The notes under the pieces were generated by a model that worked only from the letters and a program-made list of their open reading frames with translations, ran no database searches and was not told the DNA's origin. Below, one piece after another: positions 1 through 10,945 of a DNA stretch of 64,000 bases; position 1 is the first letter of the stretch; each line of letters starts with the position of its first letter. The stretch is taken from the NCBI GenBank assembly GCA_036571765.1, contig BROE01000009.1, positions 7,224,426 to 7,288,425 of the forward strand. The letters are read 5' to 3'. The position numbers and the translations under genes are program-made. This DNA comes from Plecoglossus altivelis (taxonomy: Eukaryota; Chordata; Actinopteri; Osmeriformes; Plecoglossidae).

Positions 1-842
1 TTCTGGAAGAAACTAATGCGGACCACCAGGACCTACTTTAACACTCTCGCGTCCGCTGGTTAAGTTTGGGGAAAGTGTTTCAACGAGTCTGGGAGCTCAA
101 AGACGAGATTCGCTCATTTTTTAATTTAATGGGGAAATCCGAAGAATTTCCCGAGCTGAGCGACACAAACTGGCTTTGTGACTTTGCGTTTGCTGTGGAC
201 ATATTTTCACACATGAATGAGCTGAACGTGAAGCTACAGGGTAAAGATCAGTTTGCGCACGACATGTACACAAATGTGGGAGCCTTCAAATCCAACCTGG
301 TTTTATTCTCCAGGCAAATGTCAAACAAATCTTTCGCACATTTCCCCACACTAGCCGTGCAGAAAGAGGCCGCCCGAAATGCGAAGAAATACTGCAAATC
401 ACTGGACAATCTGCACAGAGAATTTTGCCGTCGGTTCTGTGATTTTGAAAAAATTGACAAGTCACTTCAACTGGTGTCCTGTCCCCTGTCACAAGACCCC
501 GAATTAGCACCGAAGGAGCTGCAATTAGAACTGATCGATCTTCAGTCTGACTCCGTCTTAAAGGAGAAGTTCAAGTCTCTTAAACTGAATGACTTTTACG
601 CTTCACTTAACGAGACCGCGTTTCCAAACCTCTGGAGGACGGCGCAGAAGATGCTGGTGTTGTTTGGCTCGACTTACGTGTGTGAACAGACGTTTAGCGT
701 CATGAAAATCAACAAAGCCCACCACAGATCCAAGTTAACTGACCAACACCTCAGATCTGTCTTGAGAATTGCCACAACAAAACTAACTTCAAACTTTGAT
801 GCACTGGCAAAAAAGGGAGACCAACAACACTGTTCCCACTAA
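1..842 (+). pseudogene. hAT transposase C-terminal fragment (hATC dimerisation domain), broken
   Basis: This frame reads as the C-terminal half of a hAT-superfamily transposase of the GTF2IRD2/SCAND3-like group. The run VRWLSLGKVFQRVWELKDEI (from about 51) and the downstream NELNVKLQGKDQF (about 220) are typical of that group, and the end (about 655-790) carries the hATC dimerisation motif with LFGSTYVCEQTFS and HRSKLTDQHL. An in-frame TAA at 39-41 splits the frame where a Leu is usual (DLL-stop-H), so the copy visible here is not a full open transposase. Everything upstream of 39 is cut by the window edge. The protein would bind and cut its own element ends in the nucleus. No host function is suggested. 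Confidence 0.8.
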
Positions 843-1618
843 AATGATGAGTTTTTCTGCTGTGTTTTGAAAAAATGCATTTGGAAAGTTTGGAAGTGCG
901 CCCCTCCTTGAACCGCCACCTTAACGTGGTGGAGGGGTTTGAGTGCTTGAATGATCCCAGGAGCTATGTTGTCGGGGGCAATAAGCCCCTGGTAGGGTTT
1001 CCCACGGCAAACTGGTCCTAGGACTAGCCAGACTAAGTTGCGGTTCAACACACAAACCCGGGCGGTTATGATGACCAAACTCAAGGAGAATCGTTACAGT
1101 CGCCGGGAGTGGGCGTTACCAAGGGGCCCCCCCTGGAGGCCAGCCGCGGGGGGGTGTCGCAGGGGCGAGCGCGCTGGTGGAACCGGCGGTTGCCCATGGG
1201 ACCCGGCGGGGTATAGCCCGAAAAGGCGACTTGGGATCACCTTCCTGCAGGCCCACGACCCACAGGAAGGACCGTAGGGGCCGGTGCAGTGTGTTTTTTG
1301 CGGGGGTCAGGGGCAGGTGCCTGGCCGACCGAGGCCATGCCCCACGGTCTCCTAGCGCCTGGGCGACATGGCCGCGTCTAACTCGCTGGCAGGAAGGAGG
1401 CCCGAGCTTGGTGCGGGAGGTAAGCATTACGGCTAATAAGTCGGGGACCTCTACCTCCCACCACAAGCCTGGTTCTGGTCCATTATTCCTGCGGAGAGAA
1501 GGCTGGACCTACATGCTCGACGTTGCTGGCGGAGGAAGAGGCGCGGGCTGGTGTGGGCTTGCTCATGGGAGAGCCCCCGTGGGCTCCCCGTCCGACACGT
1601 GTTGGGTGTTAGACCTCG

Positions 1619-2044
1619 GTGAACGAGAGAGTTGTGTCCCTGAGCCTTCAAGCCGGGGACAGGTCTCTTACTGTTGTGTCGGCCTATGGGTTGAATAACG
1701 GTGCAGAGTACCCGGTCTTCTTGGGGTCCCTGGGAGAGGTACTGGATAGTGCACCGACCGGGGATTCCATTGTTCTGCTGGGGGATTTCAACGCCCATGT
1801 GGGTGATGACAGTGACACCTGGAGAGGTGTGTTTGGGAGGAACGGTCCCCCCGAGCTGAACCCGAGCGGTGTTTTTTTGTTGGACTTCTGTGCTAGTTAC
1901 TGTTTGTCCATAACGAACACCATGTTCGAGCACAAGGGTGTCCATCAGTGCACGTGGCCGGAGGTCAGAGGACAAGACGATAAAGTCGATCATCGACCTT
2001 CTGCCTTGGGTGCCCTGGTGCCACGTGTCTCGGACACTCGGTAA
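1619..2044 (+). pseudogene. LINE APE-type endonuclease domain, degenerate
   Basis: The frame carries the signature of an apurinic/apyrimidinic-like endonuclease that nicks target DNA for LINE insertion: VVSAYG, then SIVLLGDFNAHVGDD with the metal-binding Asp/Asn pair, then an EHKGVHQCTWP block and a final DHRPSA block. The N-terminal part of the domain is missing or out of frame, and no start codon context is convincing, so this is a piece of a larger decayed ORF2. The next block of the same protein lies at 2102-2626 in another frame. Confidence 0.75.
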
Positions 2045-2604
2045 AGAGAGGGGCGGAGCAGTCAACCGATCACCCAACCTGTTCGTGAGCTGGATCCGCT
2101 GGTGAGGAGGAAGTCGGACAGACCTGGCAGGCCCAAGAGTATCGTGAGGGTCTGTTGGGAACATCTGGGCGGAGCCCTCTGTCAGCAGGGTCTTAAACTC
2201 GCACTTCCGGGAGAGTTTCTCACAGATTCCCGGGGGGGGGCTGGGGACATTGAGTCTGAGTGGACTATGTTGGCCTCTGTTGTCGATGCAGCGGCCCGGA
2301 GCTGTGGTCTTAAGGTCTCTGGTGCCAGTCCCCGAACCTGGTGGTTGACACTGGAAGTAAGGGATGTTGTCAAACTGAAGAAGGAGTCCTATCAAGCCTG
2401 GTTGGCTTGTGGGACTCCGGAGACAGTTGACGGTTATCGGAAGGCCAAGCGTACCGTGGCTCAGGTGGTTGCAGAGGCAAAGATTCGGGTCTGGGAGGAA
2501 ATCGGGGAGGCTATGGAGAAGGACTACCGGACAGCCGCAAGGAAATTCTGGCAAACGTTCGCCGAGCGCGAGGGGAAAGCGGTTCTTCACCAACACCGTG
2601 TACG

Positions 2605-4706
2605 GTGCGGGCGGGGGAGCTGCTGACCTCAACTGGGAACGTTGTTGAGCGGTGGAAGGAATTCTTTGAGATGGTCCTCATCCTGCCGTCATGTCTTCCG
2701 AGGAGGGAGCAGAGGCGGGGACCCGGAGGTGACCTCGTCGATCACTCTGGCAGAGGTCACCGAGGTGGTCGGTCGGCTACTCGGTGGCAAAGCCCCGGGG
2801 TAGATGAGATCCGCCCTAGTATCTTAAGTTTCTGGATGTTGTGGGGCTGTCGTGGGCTGACACGTCTCTTCAACAATGCGTGGCACCTTGGGACGGTGCC
2901 ACTGGACTGGCAGACCAGGGTGCTGGTACCGCCTTCTTATGAAGGGGGACCGGAGGGTGTTTTCAAACTACAGGGGGATCACTCTCCTCAGCCTCCCTGG
3001 TAAGGTCTATGCTAGGGTACTGGAGAGGAGAATTCGTCCGATAGTCGAACCTCGAATTCAGGAAGAGCAGTGTGGGTTTGGTCCTGGCCGCGGAACACTG
3101 AACCAGCTCTACACACTCCATCGGGGGGGGTGGGTGTGCTTGAGGTGAGGAGTTTGCCCCACCGTTCCACATGTGGAGGCTGGAGAAGGTCGTTCGACCG
3201 TTGTCCCTCGTGGGCCGCTGTTGGGGGGTTTAATCGGGCAGTACGGGCGGTCCGGGGCCCTTGTGCTCCGGGCCGTCCCAGTCCCCCTGTTATGACCAAG
3301 AGCAAGGAGCGTGTTTCGCAAGTTGGCCGTAGTTAAGTTTCGGACCTGTTCTCGGTGCATGTTGACTCCGCCAGGGCTGCCCTGTGTCACCGGTTCTGTT
3401 CATTGTCTTCATGGATAGAATTTCTAGGCACAGCCAAGGGTCGGAAGGTGTCTGGTTCGGGGGGCAAGTATCTCATCCCTGCTATTCGCAGATGATGTTG
3501 TCCTGATGGCTCGATCGGACCGGGACCTACAGCATGCACTAGAGCGGTTTGCAGCAAGGGTAGTTGAGATCCGCCCCGAGTATCTAAGTCTCTGGATGTT
3601 GTGGGGCTGTCGTGGCTGACACGTCTCTGCGTGGCGGCTTGGGACGGTGCGCTGGACTGGCAGACCGGGGTGTTGGTACCCCTTTATAAGAAGGGGGACC
3701 GGAGGGGATGTTCCAACTACAGGGGGATCACAATCCTCAGCCTCCCTGGTAAGGTTTATGCCAGGGTACTGGAGAGCAGAATCCGTCCGATAGTCGAACC
3801 TCGATTCAGGAAGAGCAGTGTGGGTTTCGTACTGGCCGCGGAACACTGGACCACCTCTACACACTTCATCGGGTGCTTGAGGGTTCATGGGAGTTTGCCC
3901 AACCGTTTCACATGTGTTTTGTGGACCCGGAGAAGGCTGTGTCCCTTGTGGTGTCCTTTCTGGAAGTACGGGTCCAGGGCACTTTGTTCATGGTCGTCCA
4001 GTCCCTGTATGACCAGAGCAGGAGCTGTGTTTTCGCATTGCCGGTAGTAAGTTGGACCTGTTCCCGGTGCATGTTGGACTCCGCCAGGGCTGCCTTTGTC
4101 ACCGGTTCTGTTCATTGTCTTCATGGACAGAATTTCTAGGCACCGCCAGGGGCCGGAGGGTGTCTGTTCGGGGGGCACAGGATTTAATCTCTGCTATTCG
4201 CAGATGATGTTGTCCTGATGGCTCGATCGGACCGGGACCTACAGCATGCACTAGAGCGGTTTGCAGCCGAGTGTGAAGCTGCCGGGATGGGGAATCAGCA
4301 CCTCGAAATCTGAGGCCCTGGTTCTCGACCGGAAGAAGGTGGCTTGCTCCTCCGGGTGGGTGGGGAGCCCTTGCTTCAAGTGGAGGAGTTCAAGTATCTC
4401 GGGGTTTTGTTCACGAGTGAGGGAAGGTCGGAACGTGAGATTGACAGGCGGATCGGTGCAGCGGCCGCGGTGATGCGCTCTCTGTACCGGTCCGTTGTGG
4501 TGAAGGAGCTGAGCTGGAAGGCAAAGCTCTCAATTTTCCGGTCTATCTACGTTCCTACTCTCACCTATGTTCATGAACTTTGGGTATTGACCGAAAGGAC
4601 GAGATCGCGATACAAGGTGTCAAAAATGAGTTTTCTCCGCAGGGTGGCTGGGCGCTCCCTTAGAGATAAGGTGAGGAGCTGGGTCACACGGGAGGAGCTC
4701 GAGTAG
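2605..4706 (+). pseudogene. LINE reverse transcriptase, duplicated and frameshifted
   Basis: RT motifs appear in scattered frames: a fingers region with NYRGITLLSLPGKVYARVLE (about 2955-3025) and its second copy NYRGITILSLPGKVYARVLE (about 3715-3775), and the catalytic LFADDVVLMARSD box at about 3483-3520 and again at about 4196-4232. The segment 4344-4706 has FKYLGVLFTSEGRSE and the thumb-like region after it. The repeated order (fingers, FADD, fingers, FADD) shows that about 710-760 bp of RT was tandemly duplicated. No single frame covers the domain. Confidence 0.75.
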
Positions 4707-4765
4707 AGCCGCTGCTCCTCCACGTCGAGAGGAGCCAGCTGAGGTGGCTCGGCTATCTGTTTCGG

Positions 4766-5007
4766 ATGCCTCCTGGAAGCCTCCCTCGGGAGGTGTTCGG
4801 GGCATGTCCTACCGGGAGGCGGCCCCGGGGAAGACCCAGGACACGCTGGAGGGACTATGTCTCTCGGCTGGCCGGGGAACGCCTCGGGATCCCCCCGGAG
4901 GTAGCTGGAGGTGTGGTGCGTGGAGAAGGAAGTCTGGGCCTCCCTGCTCAGACTGCTGCCCCCGCGACCCGGCCCCGGATAAGCGGAAGAAAATGGATGG
5001 ATGGATA
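4766..5007 (+). pseudogene. LINE ORF2 C-terminal end and tail repeats
   Basis: The frame has the Arg/Pro-rich block TGRRPRGRPRTRWRDYVSRL that is usual near the end of this type of fish LINE ORF2, then runs into AAGCGGAAGAAAATGGATGG and short GGAT repeats that end the element. It is followed directly by the 3' target-site copy. It is decayed and not expected to be translated. Confidence 0.6.
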
Positions 5008-5713
5008 GAAGTGCGTCTTTAAATTAAGAGCAATGCGTATTTACGCACAGCAGCGGTACAGTAGCTTTATTAACACGCCGCACATCACCCTTAATTTAAA
5101 TTTTCGACTGCAGGTAGGATATTTAATACAGCCTATGTCTGTGTGCTTGGCAACAATACACGTGCACTGTTTGCGCGTGAAGGCGAGGTCTTCCGTGGCG
5201 AGTTTGTAGAGCGCGCGGTCAAGACAATCCATTTATGATTTTGCGAAGTTTAACACAAGTAGATATTATTGAGCTTGAGTATTTTGTTGTGTAATAATAT
5301 GTTTTGAATGTTGAAGTGATTCCATTTTTCAATAAATGTTGATTTCTTTAACTTTGCACCTTAAATTGAAACTTATTAAAAACAGACGCAATCTTGATAA
5401 ATCACAGTGCGTGTGTTATTTGAATCTATTTACATTTCCTCATCCCAGTATCTGCGCAATAGTATGTAAATGTCATATCTTGCATATTCCTTGAGACAAA
5501 TTTATTAATTGATAAGGGCTATTTTTCACATTTGAAAGACAGTTAATAAATTGGGTTGTAGTGTTCTTCCTGTGCTATTAGGTTTGCACACACTACATTT
5601 AATGCTTTAGTATATCCGGCCCAAACACTCCCTCCAAATGCACCTGGCCCGGCCCCTCTGTCAAATTTGAAAACCTATTGTGGCCCGCGAGTCAAAAAGT
5701 TTGCCCACCCCTG

Positions 5714-8700
5714 CTCTAGGCCCACAAGACTAGGCAAGAGCAACAGCCCTGCCCTATGATAGAACCAGGTGCGACTGCTCTAGCCTTTGGGAAGGGGATG
5801 GATGGGTGGGCAGGCGGGGGTCGCAAGGAAAGAGACGAAACCAAAAAGCAGAACGAGAGATACGGGGAAGGAGGGGCGTAAACGCGAAAACGGACAGAGT
5901 GATAGAAGAGTGCAAGTGAGACAAGCCCGTTCTTCATGAGCCCCCCCCTCCATCTCTCTCAACCTTTAGTGGACCTTTACCTTTATAGAGCTGCTAGGAT
6001 TGCATCAGTCTGTCTGCAGGAGTGGAGGGGAGCGTATCAGTCTGTCTGCAGGAGTGTATCACTGTCTGCAGGAGTGTGTCACTGTCTGCAGGAGTATCAG
6101 TCTGTCTGCAGGAGTATCAGTCTGTCTGCAGGAGTGTATCAGTCTGTCTGCAGGAGCGTATCAGTCTGTCTGCAGGAGCGTATCAGTCTGTCTGCAGGAG
6201 CGTATCAGTCTGTCTGCAGGAGTGTATCAGTCTGTCTGCAGGAGTGGGGGGAGAAGCAGTCACAAGGACTTGCTCAGCAGCAGAAGCCCTCCACTGGCCT
6301 CCCACAATGGAGGTCCTGTTCGCCTCAAGACTGGGGGCCCATTGTTACCCTGGAGAGACGCGAGAGCACGCGGCCCATATGGAGACCCTCTGCTGGGACT
6401 CACGAAGCTTTCGCTTGCTGGAGAACAAGCAGAGAGTGCAGCCCGGCTTGGCATTCTGCCTCTGAGCAGCCTAGCGACTCCAGGTGAGGATGCCTGCTGC
6501 TTCTCTCCATTGTACTGTGCGGTGCTCCACCGCCGGGAGAAACAAGCATGTGCACGGAGGATAATAACACCGAGTTGCCATGGGGACACAACATTGACTG
6601 TAACAGCGGTAGGTCTATATAAAACCTCTATTTGAGTCCAGGCAGCCAGCTCAACAAAATCTAGAGGAAAACAATTTGGCAGTTTGGCACCAAACCAACA
6701 GTGCACTCTTGGCTGCTGAGCAAGGAGACCAGGAGAGACGGTTCAGGTGACGGTCCTGTTCTGTTCTCTCCTCACCCTGGGCCCTCGTGAACCTCCTGGT
6801 GAGCACAGTCGCTTCCTAAAGTGGCGATGAAGAACAAGGGAGCGGAAGACCAGCGGCTGCTCTTTTGGTGCGTCTATCATCTGGACACGAGCCGGCATCC
6901 TAAATGGAAGCTCTGGGCCTGGTCTATCTGCTTCCTCTCAAAGACTGCAGGCCATTGTTCCACATCAGCACTCCACCATCCCCCTCACTTCCTGGTTCTA
7001 ATTATATCTACCACAGGGCCTGGCTTGGGTGGAGAGAGGGAGGGGGCACAGGAAAGCTCGCCAGGCAGTTGTGGTTTGAAAATGGTGGGGTTTGAGGTGG
7101 AAAGGAAGACTTTGAGCCAGAACTCATGACCAAAGCTGAGGAGAGAGGAGGGGGAGGCTGGTATGGGAGGGGGGAGGAGGAGGAGTGAGCAAGAGAGATG
7201 CCATCGTTACCGACACGACAACCAGAACAGACCCAGCCCTATAAACCTGTCTTACAAGTACTCACTCCCCCACGATCCTTTGTTTGAACAGAGAGCTGGC
7301 AGGACGCTCAATAGCCCTGGATACAACAGGAACCATGGACACAATGACTGCTAGTCCAGGACAAACAAACACCTTCCTTTCATTGAAAACCATTGCTCTC
7401 TTCTATCTAGCCACTTGATACTGCGGGGCTGAGGTATTGGCCACATGGCCTCATGTGAGTTAATCACCTCTGTGTGGTTAGAGGAGCTGAACATGCCCCT
7501 GGAACAGGGAGGGGAAGAAGAAGAGGTTTTATGTATCCTCTAGCACTGCTCTCTACTAAGGAGGAGCCTGAAGGCTTTGCAGGTGGAGACATGTTTTGCT
7601 TCTACTGTGTCGCACAGCCGTAGCTACAGGGGGGGTGGGGGGGTGACGATTTGTGGGGCGGATCAGTGGGGGGTGAGGGGGGTTTAGAGGTGGGGGGAGG
7701 TCTGGAATGTGACCGCAGCATTCCAGACACTCCGCCCAGACGGAATGATTCCAGAGGGGCAGAGCTCCGGAACTCCACACCATGACCATCGAACGCATCA
7801 CACGCAAAACCTCTTTCTAGCAAACATCAAGCGTGAGCAGGAGAGGGCCAAATGAAAAGAGGCCTTATCTGGCCTGCTACGCCGAGGCCGTCTGCGTTAT
7901 CACCACCTCCACTCTGAAGATACGCGCTTAGTAAGAGACGGCCACCATTTTCGGTTCTGGTGAAGCGCTGGACTGTTGCAATGTAGCGACAGGAAGAGGG
8001 GTGTGTCATTCCTCTGGGCATATGTTTACATAGAATAGTGACCTTTGACCAGGAGGATGACGGGGAAGTGTTCGGTTACAAACCAGAGCTCTGTTTAATT
8101 ACAGGGCTACAGTGTGAGCTCGCACACACACAAGCTACTTTTGTTCATTAACTTAAGATGATTAACTGAGCCAAATAGAAGGAATCTGTCTTTACAATTG
8201 GTGATGCATCTCACTGGAAAAGGATACTCAGTTCATGTTGAAACAGGAATGTGGTGTTATCATAGTCCCTTTCAGTGTGATTTCACTCCACAGGTCATAA
8301 AAGTGAACAGGAACCGTCCACAACAGGAAGTTTTATTACACAGTCAAACTCTAGGCGGCTAGAGGGCCCTTGTCTTCAGACGTAAACTGAATTATTCATA
8401 ACAAAATACTCCATAAAGCCCCCAAAAGGAATCTGCTTGTTTCTGCGCAGTCCTTTCGCTGAGCGCAGAGTGCAAAATCCTGCCTCGTGTTGAGCCAACG
8501 CTCATTCCCACACTTCCCCAAGAAGTGTTCGCCTGGAACGCCAGACAGACACGTTTATGTTTCTGCATCCGCGGTGCCTGCTTAACATCCCTGCCAGCGG
8601 CTGGCCTGCACCTCTGCTAGGAGACCGTGCGCCCAGTGGCAGAACACCGCATCAAACCCTGTGCCTCTCTGTGCACACAGAAATACTTATTTTAGAGTAC

Positions 8701-8835
8701 AAGTCCTTTCTGGAAACGTTCACTCTGGGTCTATTCATGTTTTTCTGCATGCAATTGTTCAGTTATACTAGCTAGCCTATTGTGGTCTTCCACATGCATT
8801 TGGGACACCCTATAAATAAATAAATGACTGCTTAC
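5714..8835. other. Presumed ptbp1 intron, right of the hAT element
   Basis: No coding exon was recognised. The stretch holds a 22-bp minisatellite (6003-6250) and a G-rich run near 7630-7700. The ptbp1 exon that should follow TK (starting RGSDEL in other vertebrates) was looked for on the minus strand and not seen, so it presumably lies left of the window. Confidence 0.4.
6003..6250. repeat. 22-bp minisatellite
   Basis: About eleven copies of a unit built on CAGTCTGTCTGCAGGAG with a GTAT spacer. The later copies have a 22-bp period and a few earlier copies are shortened to about 18-20 bp. Each unit has a PstI-type CTGCAG palindrome. All frames over it look open because of the repeat. It is not a gene. 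Confidence 0.85.
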
Positions 8836-8866
8836 CTTGGTGCCAACTGATATGTCATGAACACTG
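8836..8866 (-). CDS. ptbp1: ptbp1 exon 2 (31 nt)
   Basis: The acceptor is CACAG after a T-rich tract and the donor is GTAAGC. It reads C + AGT GTT CAT GAC ATA TCA..., giving SVHDISVGTK after the split Gly codon. It ends in phase 0, as expected before the RGSDEL exon. Confidence 0.8.
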
Positions 8867-10779
8867 CTGTGAAAAAGAGAGACGGTTCATTATTATTTCA
8901 TACACGCCATCAGGAGAATGTACACAAGTAACTGCTTTTAAGTGCACTTCTAGAACCAGGAGATGGACATAAAGTAGGTAAAGATAAACAATTCAAACGG
9001 GTTTGACTGACTATGACTTTCTGTGACTGAGCTGAAAATGATTGGCCATCAGCCCTTAGCAACCAGGAAGCTTCAGATTTTTTAAGTTCAGACAGGAAGT
9101 GAGCACTGCTGTAACAGCATTATCAACCTCTCCTAGGCCAATTTCCTTGACTAAAAATCCCAGGCTGGAAAGACATCACAAGAGCTGGGGCAAACATGGC
9201 CACAAACCCAGGATGAGAAGCTGTTCAAACTCTTATGAGTTTGAACATTTTCATAACAAAACAAATGTATAATTTTTTCTACAATGTTTTATAAAACAAA
9301 AACAAAGGACAACTTACTCAATCTCAGTGACGTAACTGGCTCCCAGAGGGTACAGATCAGTGTCTAGGCGGCTGAAAGAGACATGGAAGTCAAAATAGTG
9401 GGAAACACGATCGGCTCAACACAACACCCGCCTAAATAATGTAGTTGCGTCCCTTTTTAATTTACATAAAAAAACAGTTAGCAAACCCAACCGGTGTGGG
9501 CGTAAAAGACAGACCCTGGCTGAATGATAGTCTTTTTTTCACCTTTGCAAAATGAAGTGCGTTACCTAACTAGCTTTAAAAAATAAGTCTCTGTGACCAT
9601 TGTCGACTCGATCACCCAGTCATGGTTTCGTAGATTAAATTAGCAGAGAACAGTGATCTCCTACCCTTCTTCAAACAGTCGGGGGCCAGAATGCGGAAAT
9701 GAGACGCGATCCAGCAAATTCTCCTTTGTGAGGAGGCTGAAACTCGAAAAGTTTACTACGGTTGACGTGCGCGGTCTTAACAAAACGCCTTATCGATACA
9801 TTTCTTCTAAGGTCTAGGTACAAACTGAACAATTGACGTTTATATTTTTAAAGAGGAATTCAAGCGTTGTGGATCGGTCTATTTCCTGGTTTGGAATCAC
9901 TTGGACCTGATCTCAGTGTGGTGTGGCTACGCATCTCCCCACATCCTAAAAAGCTCCGCAGATGTACTCATTGGGTGGACGGTATTAACTTTAAACAGCC
10001 ATAGCCCTGCAACTAACATATTAATACATGTTTTCGTTTTACTAACATTCTGATAGAATTTTATTGATCAAACGATAAAATGTAAGTCAATACACGCGTA
10101 CAACGTCAACGCGACTTGACTGAGGCGGCCGCGGGGAACCATTGACCGATTATTATTTCCCCCTGATCCACAAATGTCTTTAATCGATATAAATATGGCC
10201 TGATATGATACTTGGCTCGATCAATGTAGCCAAACAAGCAAACTTAACAGTTAAGTAATTGAAGTACACTAACTAGTTCAAAAACTTTGCAGCTTTCCAC
10301 GACGTGGAAGAACCCGCAAGACATTAACTTTCGTTGGAGGCTAGCTGGTAGCCCTAACGACATCCTTGTTAGCACACCCTTGCTACACAAGCGAACTCAT
10401 CGGAAAACGGTGAAACGTATATGACAAATTTCACATTAGTTCGCCCAACAATTTATCATTTACTAGCAAAAAAAAAAAAAGAGATCAGCGAGTGAATAGA
10501 GAAAACACATTTGAAACCCTCACAAGACAACCACGAATAAGTTATGAGCACGATCCAGGGAATACTCTGAGCCCGTGAAAACAAGAATCCTTCCACCAAC
10601 TGTTGAATCCCCCGAAACAGTTTGAGCCCCAACTCTACATTCTTCATCTCCATTTTTTTTCTACATAAACCACACAGACATAAATGACCGAATGCTTTCA
10701 TACAGACTGTTTTGATCTACAATCAAAAATTGCTGTCTTTGTTATCTTAAGACTGTCTCTTTCTCACTTACCCGTCCAT
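8836..10779 (-). CDS. ptbp1: Polypyrimidine tract-binding protein 1 (PTB/hnRNP I), N-terminal exons only
   Basis: PTBP1 is a nuclear RNA-binding protein with four RRM domains that binds CU-rich tracts and represses exon inclusion. Only the extreme N-terminus is in the window. Exon 1 ends in ATGGACGG before GTAAGT (coding 10772-10779). The next constitutive exon (8836-8866) follows a polypyrimidine tract and CAG acceptor. Joined, they read MDGSVHDISVGTK, matching the N-terminus typical of fish PTBP1 (MDG...DISVGTK, then RGSDEL). Phases agree (GG joined to C). A 54-nt exon between them (9318-9371) also fits in frame. The RRM exons lie beyond the left edge. The start is taken from the family and there is no other ATG in the short exon. 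PTBP2/3 paralogs are less likely, given the SVHDISV residues and the palm1/plppr3/grin3b neighbours. Confidence 0.8.
9318..9371 (-). CDS. ptbp1: ptbp1 candidate 54-nt cassette exon
   Basis: On the minus strand a pyrimidine tract with CAG precedes 54 nt that end before GTAAGTTG. Included between exon 1 and 8836-8866, it adds 18 codons: the junction codon gives G, then RLDTDLYPLGASYVTEI, and the last codon is completed to D by the next exon. There are no stops and the phase is kept on both sides. Its codon-like content and intact splice sites argue for a real alternative exon. No transcript was seen, so inclusion is an inference. Confidence 0.6.
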
Positions 10780-10860
10780 TGCACAATACAATCTGCAGGT
10801 CTGAGGAAGGAAGGTACCAGAGCGCCAGTTTTGCTTGGCTTTCTCAGGACGTACAAAATG
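10772..10860 (-). CDS. ptbp1: ptbp1 exon 1 (5'UTR plus first codons)
   Basis: The coding part is 10772-10779 (ATGGACGG), followed by a strong GTAAGTGAG donor. The 5' limit is not defined. A start about 80-150 bp upstream is assumed because of the promoter-like sequence at 10850-10930. Confidence 0.75.
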
Positions 10861-10945
10861 GCTGCAAACACGGAGGCGGACGCTGATTGGTCCACCTACG
10901 CCCAAGAGCCTCAAAAAGGCGGGCCTTGACACAATTTAGGTGATT
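10850..10945 (-). promoter_or_regulatory. Candidate ptbp1 promoter/5' leader
   Basis: Just upstream of the ptbp1 start there is an inverted CCAAT box (GCTGATTGGTCC on the plus strand, NF-Y type) and a YY1-like AAAATGGCTGC. Both are common at CpG-type vertebrate promoters. No TATA box was seen. The transcription start is not determined. Confidence 0.4.

Larger units (their letters stand above)
893..5015 (+). mobile_element. Non-LTR retrotransposon (LINE, RTE/Rex-like) inserted in the hAT element
   Basis: A LINE occupies 901-5007 and is bounded by an 8-bp direct repeat GAAGTGCG at 893-900 and 5008-5015, the target-site duplication. It starts with a GC-rich leader (CCTTGAACCGCCACC), contains an endonuclease domain (1619-2044), a linker (2102-2626), reverse-transcriptase pieces (2605-4267) and a C-terminal region (4344-5007), and ends in GGATGGATGGATA short repeats rather than poly(A). 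Frames change many times, so the copy is dead. The RT part is present twice in tandem (2801-3560 and 3561-4267). The GGAT-type tail and APE-type endonuclease fit RTE/Rex-like families, but the clade was not tested. Confidence 0.8.
1..5713 (+). mobile_element. hAT (Charlie/GTF2IRD2-like) DNA transposon, 3' part, with a nested LINE
   Basis: The element begins left of the window. Its transposase C-terminus (up to 842) and its 3' end are present. The right end, at about 5670-5713, reads as a terminal inverted repeat closing in GCCCACCCCTG, the form expected for hAT-Charlie ends (CAGGGGTGGGC on the other strand), and is followed by a possible 8-bp target copy CTCTAGGC. The stretch 5008-5713 is the element's non-coding 3' region and is AT-rich. 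A LINE is inserted at 901-5007. The left end and its target copy cannot be seen, so family assignment rests on the transposase and the right terminus. If ptbp1 continues to the left, the whole element lies in a ptbp1 intron. Confidence 0.75.

Noticed and set aside
1451..2632. 393-codon frame on the minus strand over the LINE
   Set aside because: It is antisense to the LINE endonuclease and linker, which give recognisable protein on the plus strand.
5936..6635. Three overlapping plus frames of 147-211 codons with SVCLQERISLSAG repeats
   Set aside because: All three frames are open because of the 22-bp repeat. None has a sensible gene structure.
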